Part shown: positions 44,369-51,845 of the stretch, one piece after another
Numbering within the stretch: the first letter of the stretch is position 1
How the letters are laid out: every line of letters begins with the position of its first letter
Assembly (NCBI GenBank): GCA_028874315.1
Contig: JAPPKM010000088.1
Coordinates: forward strand, 1 to 56,096
Direction of reading: 5' to 3'
DNA length: 56,096 bases
Source of the DNA: Chloroflexota bacterium
Lineage (GTDB): Bacteria; Chloroflexota; UBA11872
Position numbers and translations under genes: made by a program
Notes under the pieces: model-generated
The model's input: only the letters and a program-made list of their open reading frames with translations
Databases searched by the model: none
Told to the model about the DNA's origin: nothing

Positions 44369-44406
44369 GTGTCCTAAACACTACACACTCTCACGGCACC
44401 AGTCAA
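44368..44406 (-). promoter_or_regulatory. Promoter and palindromic operator of the XRE gene, leaderless start
   Basis: On the - strand, TTGACT (44406-44401) and TAGTGT (44383-44378) are separated by 17 bases, a fair sigma-70 match. Transcription would start near 44371, two or three bases before the ATG at 44368. A TGTGT-N10-ACACA palindrome spans 44387-44368 and covers the -10 box and the start codon, a likely site for the XRE protein itself. Confidence 0.5.
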
Positions 44407-44661
44407 GTCGACGCGGCCAGGGGCAATGGCTCGATCGGACTTCCTTCCGGCGGCGGTCGTCTGGAGGGGCCCTGCAGGCGCCGTCAATGGCATTCTCCGG
44501 GCCCTTCGCTCGGACGCTCGCTCGAAGATGGAGCGCAGCAACGGTTGGCTGGACAGCTGGCGCCGCTGATCGTTCGGCACGATCGACATCCCGACGTCTA
44601 CATCGCCTCGCTGACTATCGCCTGCTTGATGACCGCTCTCTTAAGGACCCTGAGGTACGTT
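44407..44661. other. Spacer without a supported gene
   Basis: The interval between the XRE promoter and the HAD gene contains only short readings with no recognisable protein. No RNA gene or repeat was seen. It marks the change from the high-GC host sequence to the lower-GC cassette. Confidence 0.5.
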
Positions 44662-44685
44662 CCTAGCTAAGTTGCTAGGCTTTTT
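44662..44685 (+). terminator. Small terminator-like hairpin overlapping the end of the HAD gene
   Basis: CCTAGC (44662-44667) pairs with GCTAGG (44674-44679) around a six-base loop, followed by CTTTTTA on the + strand. The T tract favours + orientation, yet no + strand gene ends here. On the - strand it overlaps the HAD stop codon. Confidence 0.3.
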
Positions 44686-45311
44686 ATAGTACATGGCAAT
44701 TCCCTAATCGTAGCGATCCTGGCAATTGCTTTGGAAAAGTCGTGAGATGCCGTGAACTCGTTGGCAACCACGATGCAGTCGATACCCGCCGCTACTGCCG
44801 AGTTCAACCCTCGCGCCGAATCTTCAACAACCACCGCTTCGGCGGCAGCTGCACCAAAACGCTGGAGACCCTTCAGATAGGGCTCTGGATGTGGCTTAGA
44901 TTGCTCGTAGTCATCCCTCGCAAGATAGAAGTCCATATAGTCCAGGATGGATCGATTCTTGTGAATTAAGGCGAAGTCATCTGGTTTGGAGGTTGTAATG
45001 ATGCCCATCCGGAACTCATTTGCGAGTACATCCAGCGTTTCCAGGACACCATCGATCTCGATGTCTTCTGTTCTAAGATATTCTTGATAGTAAACATTAC
45101 GGACCTCACGCTGCCTGCTGATGGTCTGTTCGTCTACACCTGCCGTCACGGGCTGGGCCCAGGTGGCCATTCCCTGGGTCATGTCTCGGAGGTATTGGTC
45201 TCTATCCAGGGTAAATCCGATGTCAGCCAGGGCGCGCTCTCCGGCTTTGTAGTACCAGAATTCGGTATCCACCAGGACCCCATCGTGGTCAAAGAGGATG
45301 TATTTCTTCAT
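44667..45311 (-). CDS. HAD-superfamily hydrolase, phosphoglycolate/beta-phosphoglucomutase-like
   Basis: This is a 214-residue phosphatase or mutase of the HAD superfamily. The nucleophile motif is FDHDGVLVDTE, with DHD where DxD is expected. Motif II is ITTSK, motif III the lysine in EQSKPHPEPYLK, and motif IV VVVEDSARGLNSA. A helical cap lies at about 18-85. Base composition is lower in GC than the neighbours: 25 of 60 bases at 45061-45120 are G or C. It lies 29 bases after the purC fusion gene and is probably co-transcribed. The substrate is unknown. Confidence 0.88.
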   Translation of the reverse strand: MKKYILFDHDGVLVDTEFWYYKAGERALADIGFTLDRDQYLRDMTQGMATWAQPVTAGVDEQTISRQREVRNVYYQEYLRTEDIEIDGVLETLDVLANEFRMGIITTSKPDDFALIHKNRSILDYMDFYLARDDYEQSKPHPEPYLKGLQRFGAAAAEAVVVEDSARGLNSAVAAGIDCIVVANEFTASHDFSKAIARIATIRELPCTIKSLAT

Positions 45312-45340
45312 CGTTGGTTCTTATTGCCCTCCGTACGCCC

Positions 45341-46615
45341 TCATGTGACTCCTTGAACGTTGCTGGCCAAACGCGTCTCTATGGGTTGGTCCGCCCCTGG
45401 AAACTCGAAAGTGCGACCGGTGATCTTCTCGTAGAGGTAGATGTAGCGTCGTGAGAGCTCGATGACAAGGTCGTCCGGCGCTGCTGGGAGGACCTCATCC
45501 TCGTAGGGATCACAGTTCGCCGTGAACCAGAGCCGCAGGAATTCCTTGTCGACGTTGTCGGGTTCCTGTCTCTCCCGCATGCGCTGTTGATACGTGTCGG
45601 CGATCCAGTAGCGACTGGAGTCAGGGGTGTGAATCTCGTCGATCAGAAGGATCTCACCGTTCTCGTCACGGCCCATCTCATACTTGGTATCGACGAGAAT
45701 CAGGCCACGCTCCGCGGCCTCGGCTTGACCGAAAGCGAAAAGCTCGTGCGCGATGCGGCTGCAACGCTCCCATTCATCGGCCGTCATCCAGCCTTCGGAC
45801 ACGATCTCGTCAGGGCTGATCGGACGGTCGTGATCCTCTGCCTTGGTGGTCGGCGTGAGGTAATTCGTCGGGAGTTTCTGGTTCTTCACCAGCCCGTCGG
45901 GCAAATCGATGCCGCAGTAGTGACGCTGACCACTGCGATAGACCGTCCAGAGGGCGGTGCTCGTGGTTCCGGTTATATATCCACGCACCACGAACTCGAT
46001 CGGGAAGACGGTGCATTTCTTGGCAATCGTGACGTTTGGATCGGGGATGGATAGGACCTGATTCGGCACAATATGGCGGGTCTGTTCAAACCACCATGCG
46101 CTCGTCATGTTGAGGACCTGCCCCTTGAAAGGGACCGCGGCCAGCACCCGGTCGAAGGCGCTCTGTCGGTCGGTGGTAATGAGCACCACCCGGTCCCCAA
46201 GATCGTATCGATCCCGTACTTTGGCTTCGAACTTCTCACCTTGAGAGAGATTTGTCTCTATCAGGCAGTTTCCGAGCACTTGTCGAATTCGATCCGTGTA
46301 CCCCTCTGGGGTGTGAATGGCGTTCTGCATTGCCTCGAGCCCCGCAAGTTCACGCTGGGACAGCTCGGCAACGCGCCTCTTGAGGTCGGACCACCTCTTG
46401 AAGCCGTACTCGCGAGCGATCGCGGCTTGAGCGTCGCGCAGCGATAGCTTGGCCGTGGCGATGTCGGTGTCGGATGCGTTGGCCAACGCGGGGCGTGAAG
46501 CTCGGAATTTCAGCGTGGCGTCCTGATCGCCCTCACCCACAGCTTTAAGTAATGCCTTGGCCTGTTTCTGAAGGTGTTCAAGACTCGGGCGCAATGGGAG
46601 GCTGCGGGGGCACAT
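45341..46615 (-). CDS. purC: SAICAR synthase (PurC) fused to an N-terminal ankyrin-associated domain
   Basis: SAICAR synthase joins CAIR and aspartate with ATP in purine synthesis. The ATG at 46615 follows AAAGGAG by five bases and gives 424 residues. Residues from about 95 onward are a long-form PurC: GEKFEAKVRDRYDLGDRVVL, TTDRQSAFDRVLAAVPFKGQ, FPIEFVVRGYITGTTSTALW, TPTTKAEDHDRPIS and IDEIHTPDSSRYW. Residues 1-80 are unusual: LPLRPSLEHLQKQAKALL and DAQAAIAREYGFKRWSDLKR match the N-terminal domain often found before ankyrin repeats. Composition is lower in GC than the surroundings. Confidence 0.93.
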   Translation of the reverse strand: MCPRSLPLRPSLEHLQKQAKALLKAVGEGDQDATLKFRASRPALANASDTDIATAKLSLRDAQAAIAREYGFKRWSDLKRRVAELSQRELAGLEAMQNAIHTPEGYTDRIRQVLGNCLIETNLSQGEKFEAKVRDRYDLGDRVVLITTDRQSAFDRVLAAVPFKGQVLNMTSAWWFEQTRHIVPNQVLSIPDPNVTIAKKCTVFPIEFVVRGYITGTTSTALWTVYRSGQRHYCGIDLPDGLVKNQKLPTNYLTPTTKAEDHDRPISPDEIVSEGWMTADEWERCSRIAHELFAFGQAEAAERGLILVDTKYEMGRDENGEILLIDEIHTPDSSRYWIADTYQQRMRERQEPDNVDKEFLRLWFTANCDPYEDEVLPAAPDDLVIELSRRYIYLYEKITGRTFEFPGADQPIETRLASNVQGVT

Positions 46616-46748
46616 ACGCACTCCTTTCAAGTGGCCTGCTGTCCGCGTGATCAGGCCGAAAAGAGTGGTGCCGAGAAGCCGTCAGGTTGCGGGGGCGGGT
46701 TAAACCCTTGTCGCGGACTCGGGGGCTCCCACTAGAGCGCCTACACAA

Positions 46749-46778
46749 CTTATACGCAACGAACCGCGGTGCTGTCAA
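46749..46778 (-). promoter_or_regulatory. Near-consensus sigma-70 promoter of purC-HAD
   Basis: On the - strand, TTGACA (46778-46773) and TATAAG (46754-46749) are 18 bases apart. Transcription would start near 46742, giving a leader of about 127 bases before the ATG at 46615. The leader holds a GGCCTG/CAGGCC hairpin shortly before the Shine-Dalgarno but no riboswitch that I recognise. Confidence 0.65.
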
Positions 46779-47142
46779 GACGGCGCACGGGATTCGGTGA
46801 ATTCCGGAGCCAGGCCGTCTGCACCCGTCGACAGGGACGCTCCGGCATCGTTTCCGAGCCCTGCCCAAAGCCGCCCGTGCTCCTGCTTGGCACGCAGACT
46901 CACCGCGTCCAATGTTTCGGAAACGGTTCCTGGGAAGGGAAGCTGGCTCAGCCTACCGGTCCAGCGCGATGGTCAACGATAGAGCTCTTGGCTCAATCAC
47001 GTCCGGTGGGACGCGGTAGCAGTTCATAAGTGGAGCGTTGCGAATGCTATGGCGCTGGTCCCCTCTGCGCCGTCGCCCGTGGGTGGTCCGCGAACCGCCC
47101 CTGGCTCGGACTACCAAGAGTGGGTAAGGACGCGGCCGCCCG
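46779..47142. other. Spacer without a supported gene
   Basis: The interval between the purC promoter and the end of the second binding-protein gene has only short, low-quality readings on both strands. No repeat, tRNA or mobile-element end was recognised. It may contain decayed sequence at the edge of the lower-GC cassette. Confidence 0.45.
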
Positions 47143-48657
47143 TTAGCGACCTGCCAGGATCTGCAGGTTCGTCGCGGCATCCAGCAGGGCCTCTTGCGCC
47201 GATATGCCTTCAAGCACGACTCCGGCATCGATGGCGTTGGTCAGCGCACCGCGCTCCCGTCGCGAGAGTCGGATGTACGAAGCGCTGGCCATCAGATCGA
47301 CGATCATCTGCAGTTCTTCGTCCAGCAGCCCCGGCGCAATCGTGCGCAACTGTTCAGGCGTCGACGTGGCCGCCGGCACGAACGCCACCTCGCGCAGGGA
47401 GCGCTCCAGGGCGCGCATGGCGTCGTACGCCACCTTCGGTTCCGAGGTCTTGGCCGAGATGCCGATCATCGTCCAGACATCGGCCGGGTTGCCCCCGGCG
47501 CCGAATTCTGGAAACGGGTACAACACCTGGTTCGGGAACGGCCCGGCGCGCAACCAGGCGTAGCCCGGGCCCTGGATGGACTCGCCCCACATGCCAATGC
47601 TTCCCTCCGTGTAGGTAATCCACACGCGCTCGCCCGACCGTTCCGGCTTTGGCGCGAACCCGTAGGTGTGAGCCATGTCGTGGAAGAACTGCGTCACCTC
47701 CAGCGTTTCCGCGCTACGCAGCGCCTCGAACGTTCCGCTCGCGCCACGCAGGTCGCCCAGCGCCGCCTGCATGAACACATAGGCCGGCGGCCAGCTCGCG
47801 TAGTCGCCCCCCGGACCCGGCCGCGGGTCCACTTGCAGCAGGAATCCCAGCCCATGCTCCCGTCCCTCGATCGAGGGCCCGCCCTGCATCGCCAGCCCCG
47901 CCTGCAGAAACGCCGAGCGGTCAAAACCCTGGCGCTCGGGCATTTCGATCCCCGACTCCTTGGCCAGGTCGCGATTGAACACGATGCTCCAGGGCGCCAC
48001 CGCAACCGGCAGCGTGTACTGAACGCCGTCCTGCCTTCCCGTCTCCAGCGTCCCCGGCCAGAAGGCATCGCGATCAAAACCGGAATCGGACTGAAGATGG
48101 TCGTCAAGTGGCAACAGCTGCTCCGACGCCACCAGGTTCGGCAGATCGTGCCCATGGAACATCAGCAGTTCCGCCCCGCCGCCCGGCAGCGAATCGAGCT
48201 GGGCTGAGAGGTCGTAGTCACTCTTGAAGTGGTCGGTGATCGTGCGCCCCTCGTAGCGATAGCGGCGTTCACTAGCCGCCGACGCCGCCAGTCCCGCCGA
48301 CAGGAGCATTGGTTCGATCCCAAATCCCCAGACACTCCACGTCGGCGCCGTGAACGCCACGCGCACCGGTCGCTGAGCGCCTGGCTCGGGAAGGCCGCTA
48401 ACGTTGCGGGGGGCGGTCTCGGTCACCGTGGCCGCAACCGCCCGCGCCCGCACGGTCTCCTGGCTTGCCGTCGGCGGAGCGGGCAGCCCATTGGCCGGCG
48501 CTGACACCTCTTCCCCGCAAGCAGCCAGCATCGCCGCGGCTAGGCCTACTGTGCCGGCGGCCAGCAGCCATCGTCGGGTCACCGGCGGCCCGCTGCCTGT
48601 CGCGGCACGCGGGCTCGGGCGATCGGGGTCTTGAATCTGCTTGGATTGCGTGTGCAA
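47143..48657 (-). CDS. Tat-exported solute-binding-like lipoprotein, orphan
   Basis: This is a 504-residue extracellular lipoprotein resembling sugar-type binding proteins. TTG 48657 is chosen because GAGGAG lies seven bases upstream. The signal has TRRWLLAAGTVGLAAAMLAAC, with Cys47 as lipid anchor. LPLDDHLQSDSGFDRDAFWPG, TLPVAVAPWSIVFNRDLAKESG and EGSIGMWGESIQGPGYAW follow the binding-protein pattern. No permease or ATPase lies beside it, so it must use a distant transporter or serve as a sensor. It is divergent from the TPP-enzyme operon. Confidence 0.82.
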   Translation of the reverse strand: MHTQSKQIQDPDRPSPRAATGSGPPVTRRWLLAAGTVGLAAAMLAACGEEVSAPANGLPAPPTASQETVRARAVAATVTETAPRNVSGLPEPGAQRPVRVAFTAPTWSVWGFGIEPMLLSAGLAASAASERRYRYEGRTITDHFKSDYDLSAQLDSLPGGGAELLMFHGHDLPNLVASEQLLPLDDHLQSDSGFDRDAFWPGTLETGRQDGVQYTLPVAVAPWSIVFNRDLAKESGIEMPERQGFDRSAFLQAGLAMQGGPSIEGREHGLGFLLQVDPRPGPGGDYASWPPAYVFMQAALGDLRGASGTFEALRSAETLEVTQFFHDMAHTYGFAPKPERSGERVWITYTEGSIGMWGESIQGPGYAWLRAGPFPNQVLYPFPEFGAGGNPADVWTMIGISAKTSEPKVAYDAMRALERSLREVAFVPAATSTPEQLRTIAPGLLDEELQMIVDLMASASYIRLSRRERGALTNAIDAGVVLEGISAQEALLDAATNLQILAGR

Positions 48658-48835
48658 CGAACCGCTCCTCGGGTGAGGGGCGCCGCGCTGGCCGGGACGC
48701 CGCGAGCGGCCCCGACCGCTCGCCCCGGCGGCGCGTCGGACCTGCTGTCTCCAGCGTTGGTGGGCCCGACGGCTTGAACCTCCATGGTAGCTGCCCCATC
48801 CCGGCCACAGGGACACCTGGTGCGCTGCTCATCAC

Positions 48836-48895
48836 CCTCTCAAAGGGGAGAGGCAGAACCTGCCCCGGACTCAATCCGGGGTTCGGCCGTCTTCG
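48836..48895. repeat. Cluster of small hairpins in the divergent intergenic region
   Basis: Three perfect stems follow one another: CCTCTC/GAGAGG (48836-48853), CCCCGGA/TCCGGGG (48863-48881) and a GGCCG/CGGCC stem at about 48885-48898. The first is a second copy of the CCTCTC-type hairpin at 53274-53294. The cluster is in the 362-base space between the orphan lipoprotein and the TPP-enzyme gene, which otherwise holds no gene. Confidence 0.55.
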
Positions 48896-49019
48896 GCCCA
48901 AATCGGTGAGGACTCTTCCGGGCATCCCCCGGGTAACACCGAGGCCTCGCGTGGCAGGATGCGGATGCCGCGAGCGGCCGAGGCGCAACGCCAGCGCTGA
49001 ACAGAAAAGGGGATTCCCA

Positions 49020-50705
49020 ATGCCCACGATGAGCGGCGCGCGCTTCCTCGCCGAGACCCTTCACGGATACGGCGTCACGCACTATTTCTTTATGCCGGTC
49101 AGCGTGCCGGAGGCCATGCCCGAACTCGAACACGTTGGCGTCGAACCCGTCATGGCCCACACCGAGAAGGGCGCGGCCTACATGGCCGACGGCTACGCCC
49201 GCATCAGCGGTGGCGCCGGCGTCTGCGGCGCCCAATCGGTCGGAGCCCTCAACCTGGCCGCCGGCCTCCAGGACGCCTACCTCGCCTGCTCACCCGTCCT
49301 CGCCTTCACTGGCCGCCTTCGCCAGATCATGCAGAACCGCCACGCCTACCAGGAGGTTGACCACTCGGCCCCCTTCGAGGCCGTCACCAAGTTCAGCACC
49401 CCGGTGACCTGCCTGGAAGAGTTCCCCATCTTCCTGCGCCAGGCCCTGCGCGAAGTCGTATCAGGCACCCCGGGCCCAGCCCACCTGGACCTCTGGGGCA
49501 TCACCGGCGGCGACATCATGACCGCCGAGGACGACCTCGATGTCATCGTCGAGGAACCCTTCCGCCGCACGCCCCCGTTCCGCCCCGAACCTGACTCGCC
49601 CAGCGTCCGCGCGGCCCTGGCTGAACTGCAGCAGGCCTCGCGTCCCGTCATCGTCGCCGGCGGCGGCGTCCGCGCCTCCGGCGCCCGCGACGAACTGATC
49701 GAGCTGGCCGAAGCCCTCGACATCCCCGTCATCACCTCCCTCAACGCCAAGGAGACCTTCCCCGCCAGCCATCCCCTCGCGGTCGGCGTCTCCGGAACCT
49801 ACTCCCGCGAGTGCGCCAACCGGGTCTTCGCCGAGGTCGATCTCGCCTTCTTCGTCGGAAGCCACAAGGGCGAGCAGGTCACCAACATCTGGAAGCTTCC
49901 GCGACCCGGCGCCCGCATCGTCCAACTTGACATAAACCCCGCCGAGCTTGGCCGCTCCTTTCCCATCAACGTCGGCCTCCTCGCCGACGCCCGCGCCGGC
50001 CTCCGCAAGCTCCTGGATCAGGTCGAAGCCGATTCGATTACACCCCCAGCGTCACGAGAATCCTGGGTCCAGCGCGTCCAGTCCCTTGTCCGCACCTGGC
50101 GAGCCCAGGTCGACCCCCTTCTCACCTCCGACCAGGTCCCCATGCGCCCCGAGCGCCTCTGCGGCGAGCTCACTCGCTTGCTGCCGTCCGACGCCATCCT
50201 GCTATCCGACACCGGCCACGCCGGCATCTGGACCGGCACCCTGATCGACCTCACCTCGCCCGGCCAGAGCTTCATCCGCTGCGCCGGCTCCCTGGGCTGG
50301 GGCCTGCCCGCCGCCATCGGCGCCAAGTGCGCCGCCCCCGACCGGCCCGTCGTCTGCTTCACCGGCGACGGCGGCATGTGGTACCACCTCACCGAGCTCG
50401 ACACCGCCGCCCGCTACGGCATCCGCACCGTCACCGTCGTCAACAACAACGCCTCCCTCAACCAGGAGCAGGCGCTCAACGAACGCATCTACGGCGGTGC
50501 AACCCCCGGCTCCGACCGGCTCTGGAAGCTCAACGACGCCGACTTCGCCGCCGTCGCCGAAACCATGGGCTGCGAAGGCATCACCGTCACCCGACCGTCC
50601 GAAATGGAAGGGGCCTTGGACCGTGCCCTGTCATCCGACCGGGCCGCCGTCATCGACGTCAAGACCGACATCGCCGGCATCGCACCCCGCGCCTGGGACG
50701 GCTAG
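49020..50705 (+). CDS. TPP-dependent enzyme, acetolactate-synthase-like
   Basis: This is a 561-residue thiamine-diphosphate enzyme of the large ALS/POX group. The ATG at 49020 has an AAAAGGGG Shine-Dalgarno. The catalytic Glu lies in MAHTEKGAAYMADGYARISG, the central domain shows VIVAGGGVRASGARDEL, and the cofactor motif is FTGDGGMWYHLTELDTAARYG with NNNASLNQ. Sequence outside these motifs does not single out acetolactate synthase. Oxalyl-CoA decarboxylase-like or sulfo-acid lyase roles are possible. It starts an operon with a Gfo/Idh-like and an FAD protein. Confidence 0.87.
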   Translation: MPTMSGARFLAETLHGYGVTHYFFMPVSVPEAMPELEHVGVEPVMAHTEKGAAYMADGYARISGGAGVCGAQSVGALNLAAGLQDAYLACSPVLAFTGRLRQIMQNRHAYQEVDHSAPFEAVTKFSTPVTCLEEFPIFLRQALREVVSGTPGPAHLDLWGITGGDIMTAEDDLDVIVEEPFRRTPPFRPEPDSPSVRAALAELQQASRPVIVAGGGVRASGARDELIELAEALDIPVITSLNAKETFPASHPLAVGVSGTYSRECANRVFAEVDLAFFVGSHKGEQVTNIWKLPRPGARIVQLDINPAELGRSFPINVGLLADARAGLRKLLDQVEADSITPPASRESWVQRVQSLVRTWRAQVDPLLTSDQVPMRPERLCGELTRLLPSDAILLSDTGHAGIWTGTLIDLTSPGQSFIRCAGSLGWGLPAAIGAKCAAPDRPVVCFTGDGGMWYHLTELDTAARYGIRTVTVVNNNASLNQEQALNERIYGGATPGSDRLWKLNDADFAAVAETMGCEGITVTRPSEMEGALDRALSSDRAAVIDVKTDIAGIAPRAWDG

Positions 50706-50738
50706 CCGCAAGCTCGAAACCCCAAGGAGAAACTGCCA

Positions 50739-51845
50739 ATGGCTCAAGGCATCCACGTCGTCCTGGTCGTAAACGACGAAGCCGCCCACTGGCAGGGCTA
50801 TCGCGACCGACTGGCGGCCAACGACGGCGCCGCCTCGGTCTCCGTAGCCGTCCCCGCCGGCGAGCGCCGCGACTCCATCCTGGCAGTGCTCGGCGACAAA
50901 GTGCGCATCGTCGCCGAAGACCCTGCCGAACTCCTCGCAGCCGAATCCCCCCAACTCGCCGTCATCACCGTCCCGCCGCTTGATTCACCGCCGATCATCG
51001 ACGCGGCGCTCGACGCCGGCGCCCACGTCCTCACCGAGAAACCGGCCAGCGTCTCGGACACCGTGCTCGAACCGCTCGCCCGCAAGGCGCTCGCTTGCGA
51101 CCGCCACCTCATGCTCGCCTTCGCCGGCAGCCAGCAACCCGCCGTTCGCGACGCCGCCCGCATCATTCGCGACGAGGGCCGATTGGGAACGCTCTACGGC
51201 GTCACTGCCCACTACATCGCCGACCAGGCCCGCATCCGCGACGTCGAGCAGCTCCAGCGCCGCACCGGCTCCTCCAACACCTGGTTCTTCGAGAAGCGCG
51301 TCGGTGGCGGCGGCCACCTCTCCTGGCTCGGCATCCACTTCGTCGACATGCTGCACGTGGTCACCGGCCACGACGTCGTTGAGGTATCCGCCATGACCAA
51401 CGTGGCCGGAGGCCAGCCCATCGACGTCGAGGACTCCGCCGTCCTCACGCTTCGCTACGACAACGGCATGCTGGCCTCGCTCACCTCGGCCTACTACCTG
51501 GACCAGCACGATGTCGCTGACGACAAGCAGGCCCTCTTCAAGGTCTGGGGCGAAAACGGCTGGCTCCAGATCGACCCGCACGAGGGCACCCCGCTCACCT
51601 GCTACAGCAACCTGCCCGCCTATGCTGACCAGCCCCGCGAACGCATCGACTACGACTCCGACTTCATCACCGGCTACGACACCCTCATGCACGAGGCGCT
51701 GCTGGCGGCGGCGGGCCGGGGTGATCCGCCCACCTCAACGCTCGACGCCCTCCAGGCCCTGCGCGTCGTCCACGCCGCCTACCGCTCCGCCGCCAGCGGC
51801 CGCGCCGAACCCGTCCCGGCCCGCGGCGAATGGACGCTCCCATGA
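50739..51845 (+). CDS. Gfo/Idh/MocA-like protein lacking the usual dinucleotide loop
   Basis: This is a 368-residue protein with the Gfo/Idh fold pattern: AGAHVLTEKPASVSDTV has the EKP motif, and GGGGHLSWLGIHFVDMLHVVTG is the C-terminal active-site region. The N-terminus reads IHVVLVVNDEAAHWQGYRDR, where GxGxxG should be. NAD(P) binding is therefore doubtful or altered. An AAGGAG Shine-Dalgarno precedes the ATG. Its TGA overlaps the ATG of the FAD protein. Confidence 0.83.
   Translation: MAQGIHVVLVVNDEAAHWQGYRDRLAANDGAASVSVAVPAGERRDSILAVLGDKVRIVAEDPAELLAAESPQLAVITVPPLDSPPIIDAALDAGAHVLTEKPASVSDTVLEPLARKALACDRHLMLAFAGSQQPAVRDAARIIRDEGRLGTLYGVTAHYIADQARIRDVEQLQRRTGSSNTWFFEKRVGGGGHLSWLGIHFVDMLHVVTGHDVVEVSAMTNVAGGQPIDVEDSAVLTLRYDNGMLASLTSAYYLDQHDVADDKQALFKVWGENGWLQIDPHEGTPLTCYSNLPAYADQPRERIDYDSDFITGYDTLMHEALLAAAGRGDPPTSTLDALQALRVVHAAYRSAASGRAEPVPARGEWTLP

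Noticed and set aside
44277-44666. Possible transposase or integrase fragment in the spacer
   Set aside because: The translated pieces are Arg/Ser-rich without any catalytic motif, and no inverted repeats flank the spacer.
46616-46742. Purine-related or ZTP riboswitch in the purC leader
   Set aside because: The leader has one simple hairpin but none of the conserved aptamer segments I know for these classes.
46769-47029. Short + strand reading upstream of the purC cassette
   Set aside because: It overlaps the purC promoter, shows no motif and has no Shine-Dalgarno.
48465-49019. Long N-terminal extension of the TPP enzyme
   Set aside because: It runs through the opposite lipoprotein gene and the hairpin cluster. 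The ATG at 49020 has a Shine-Dalgarno and starts at the conserved domain.
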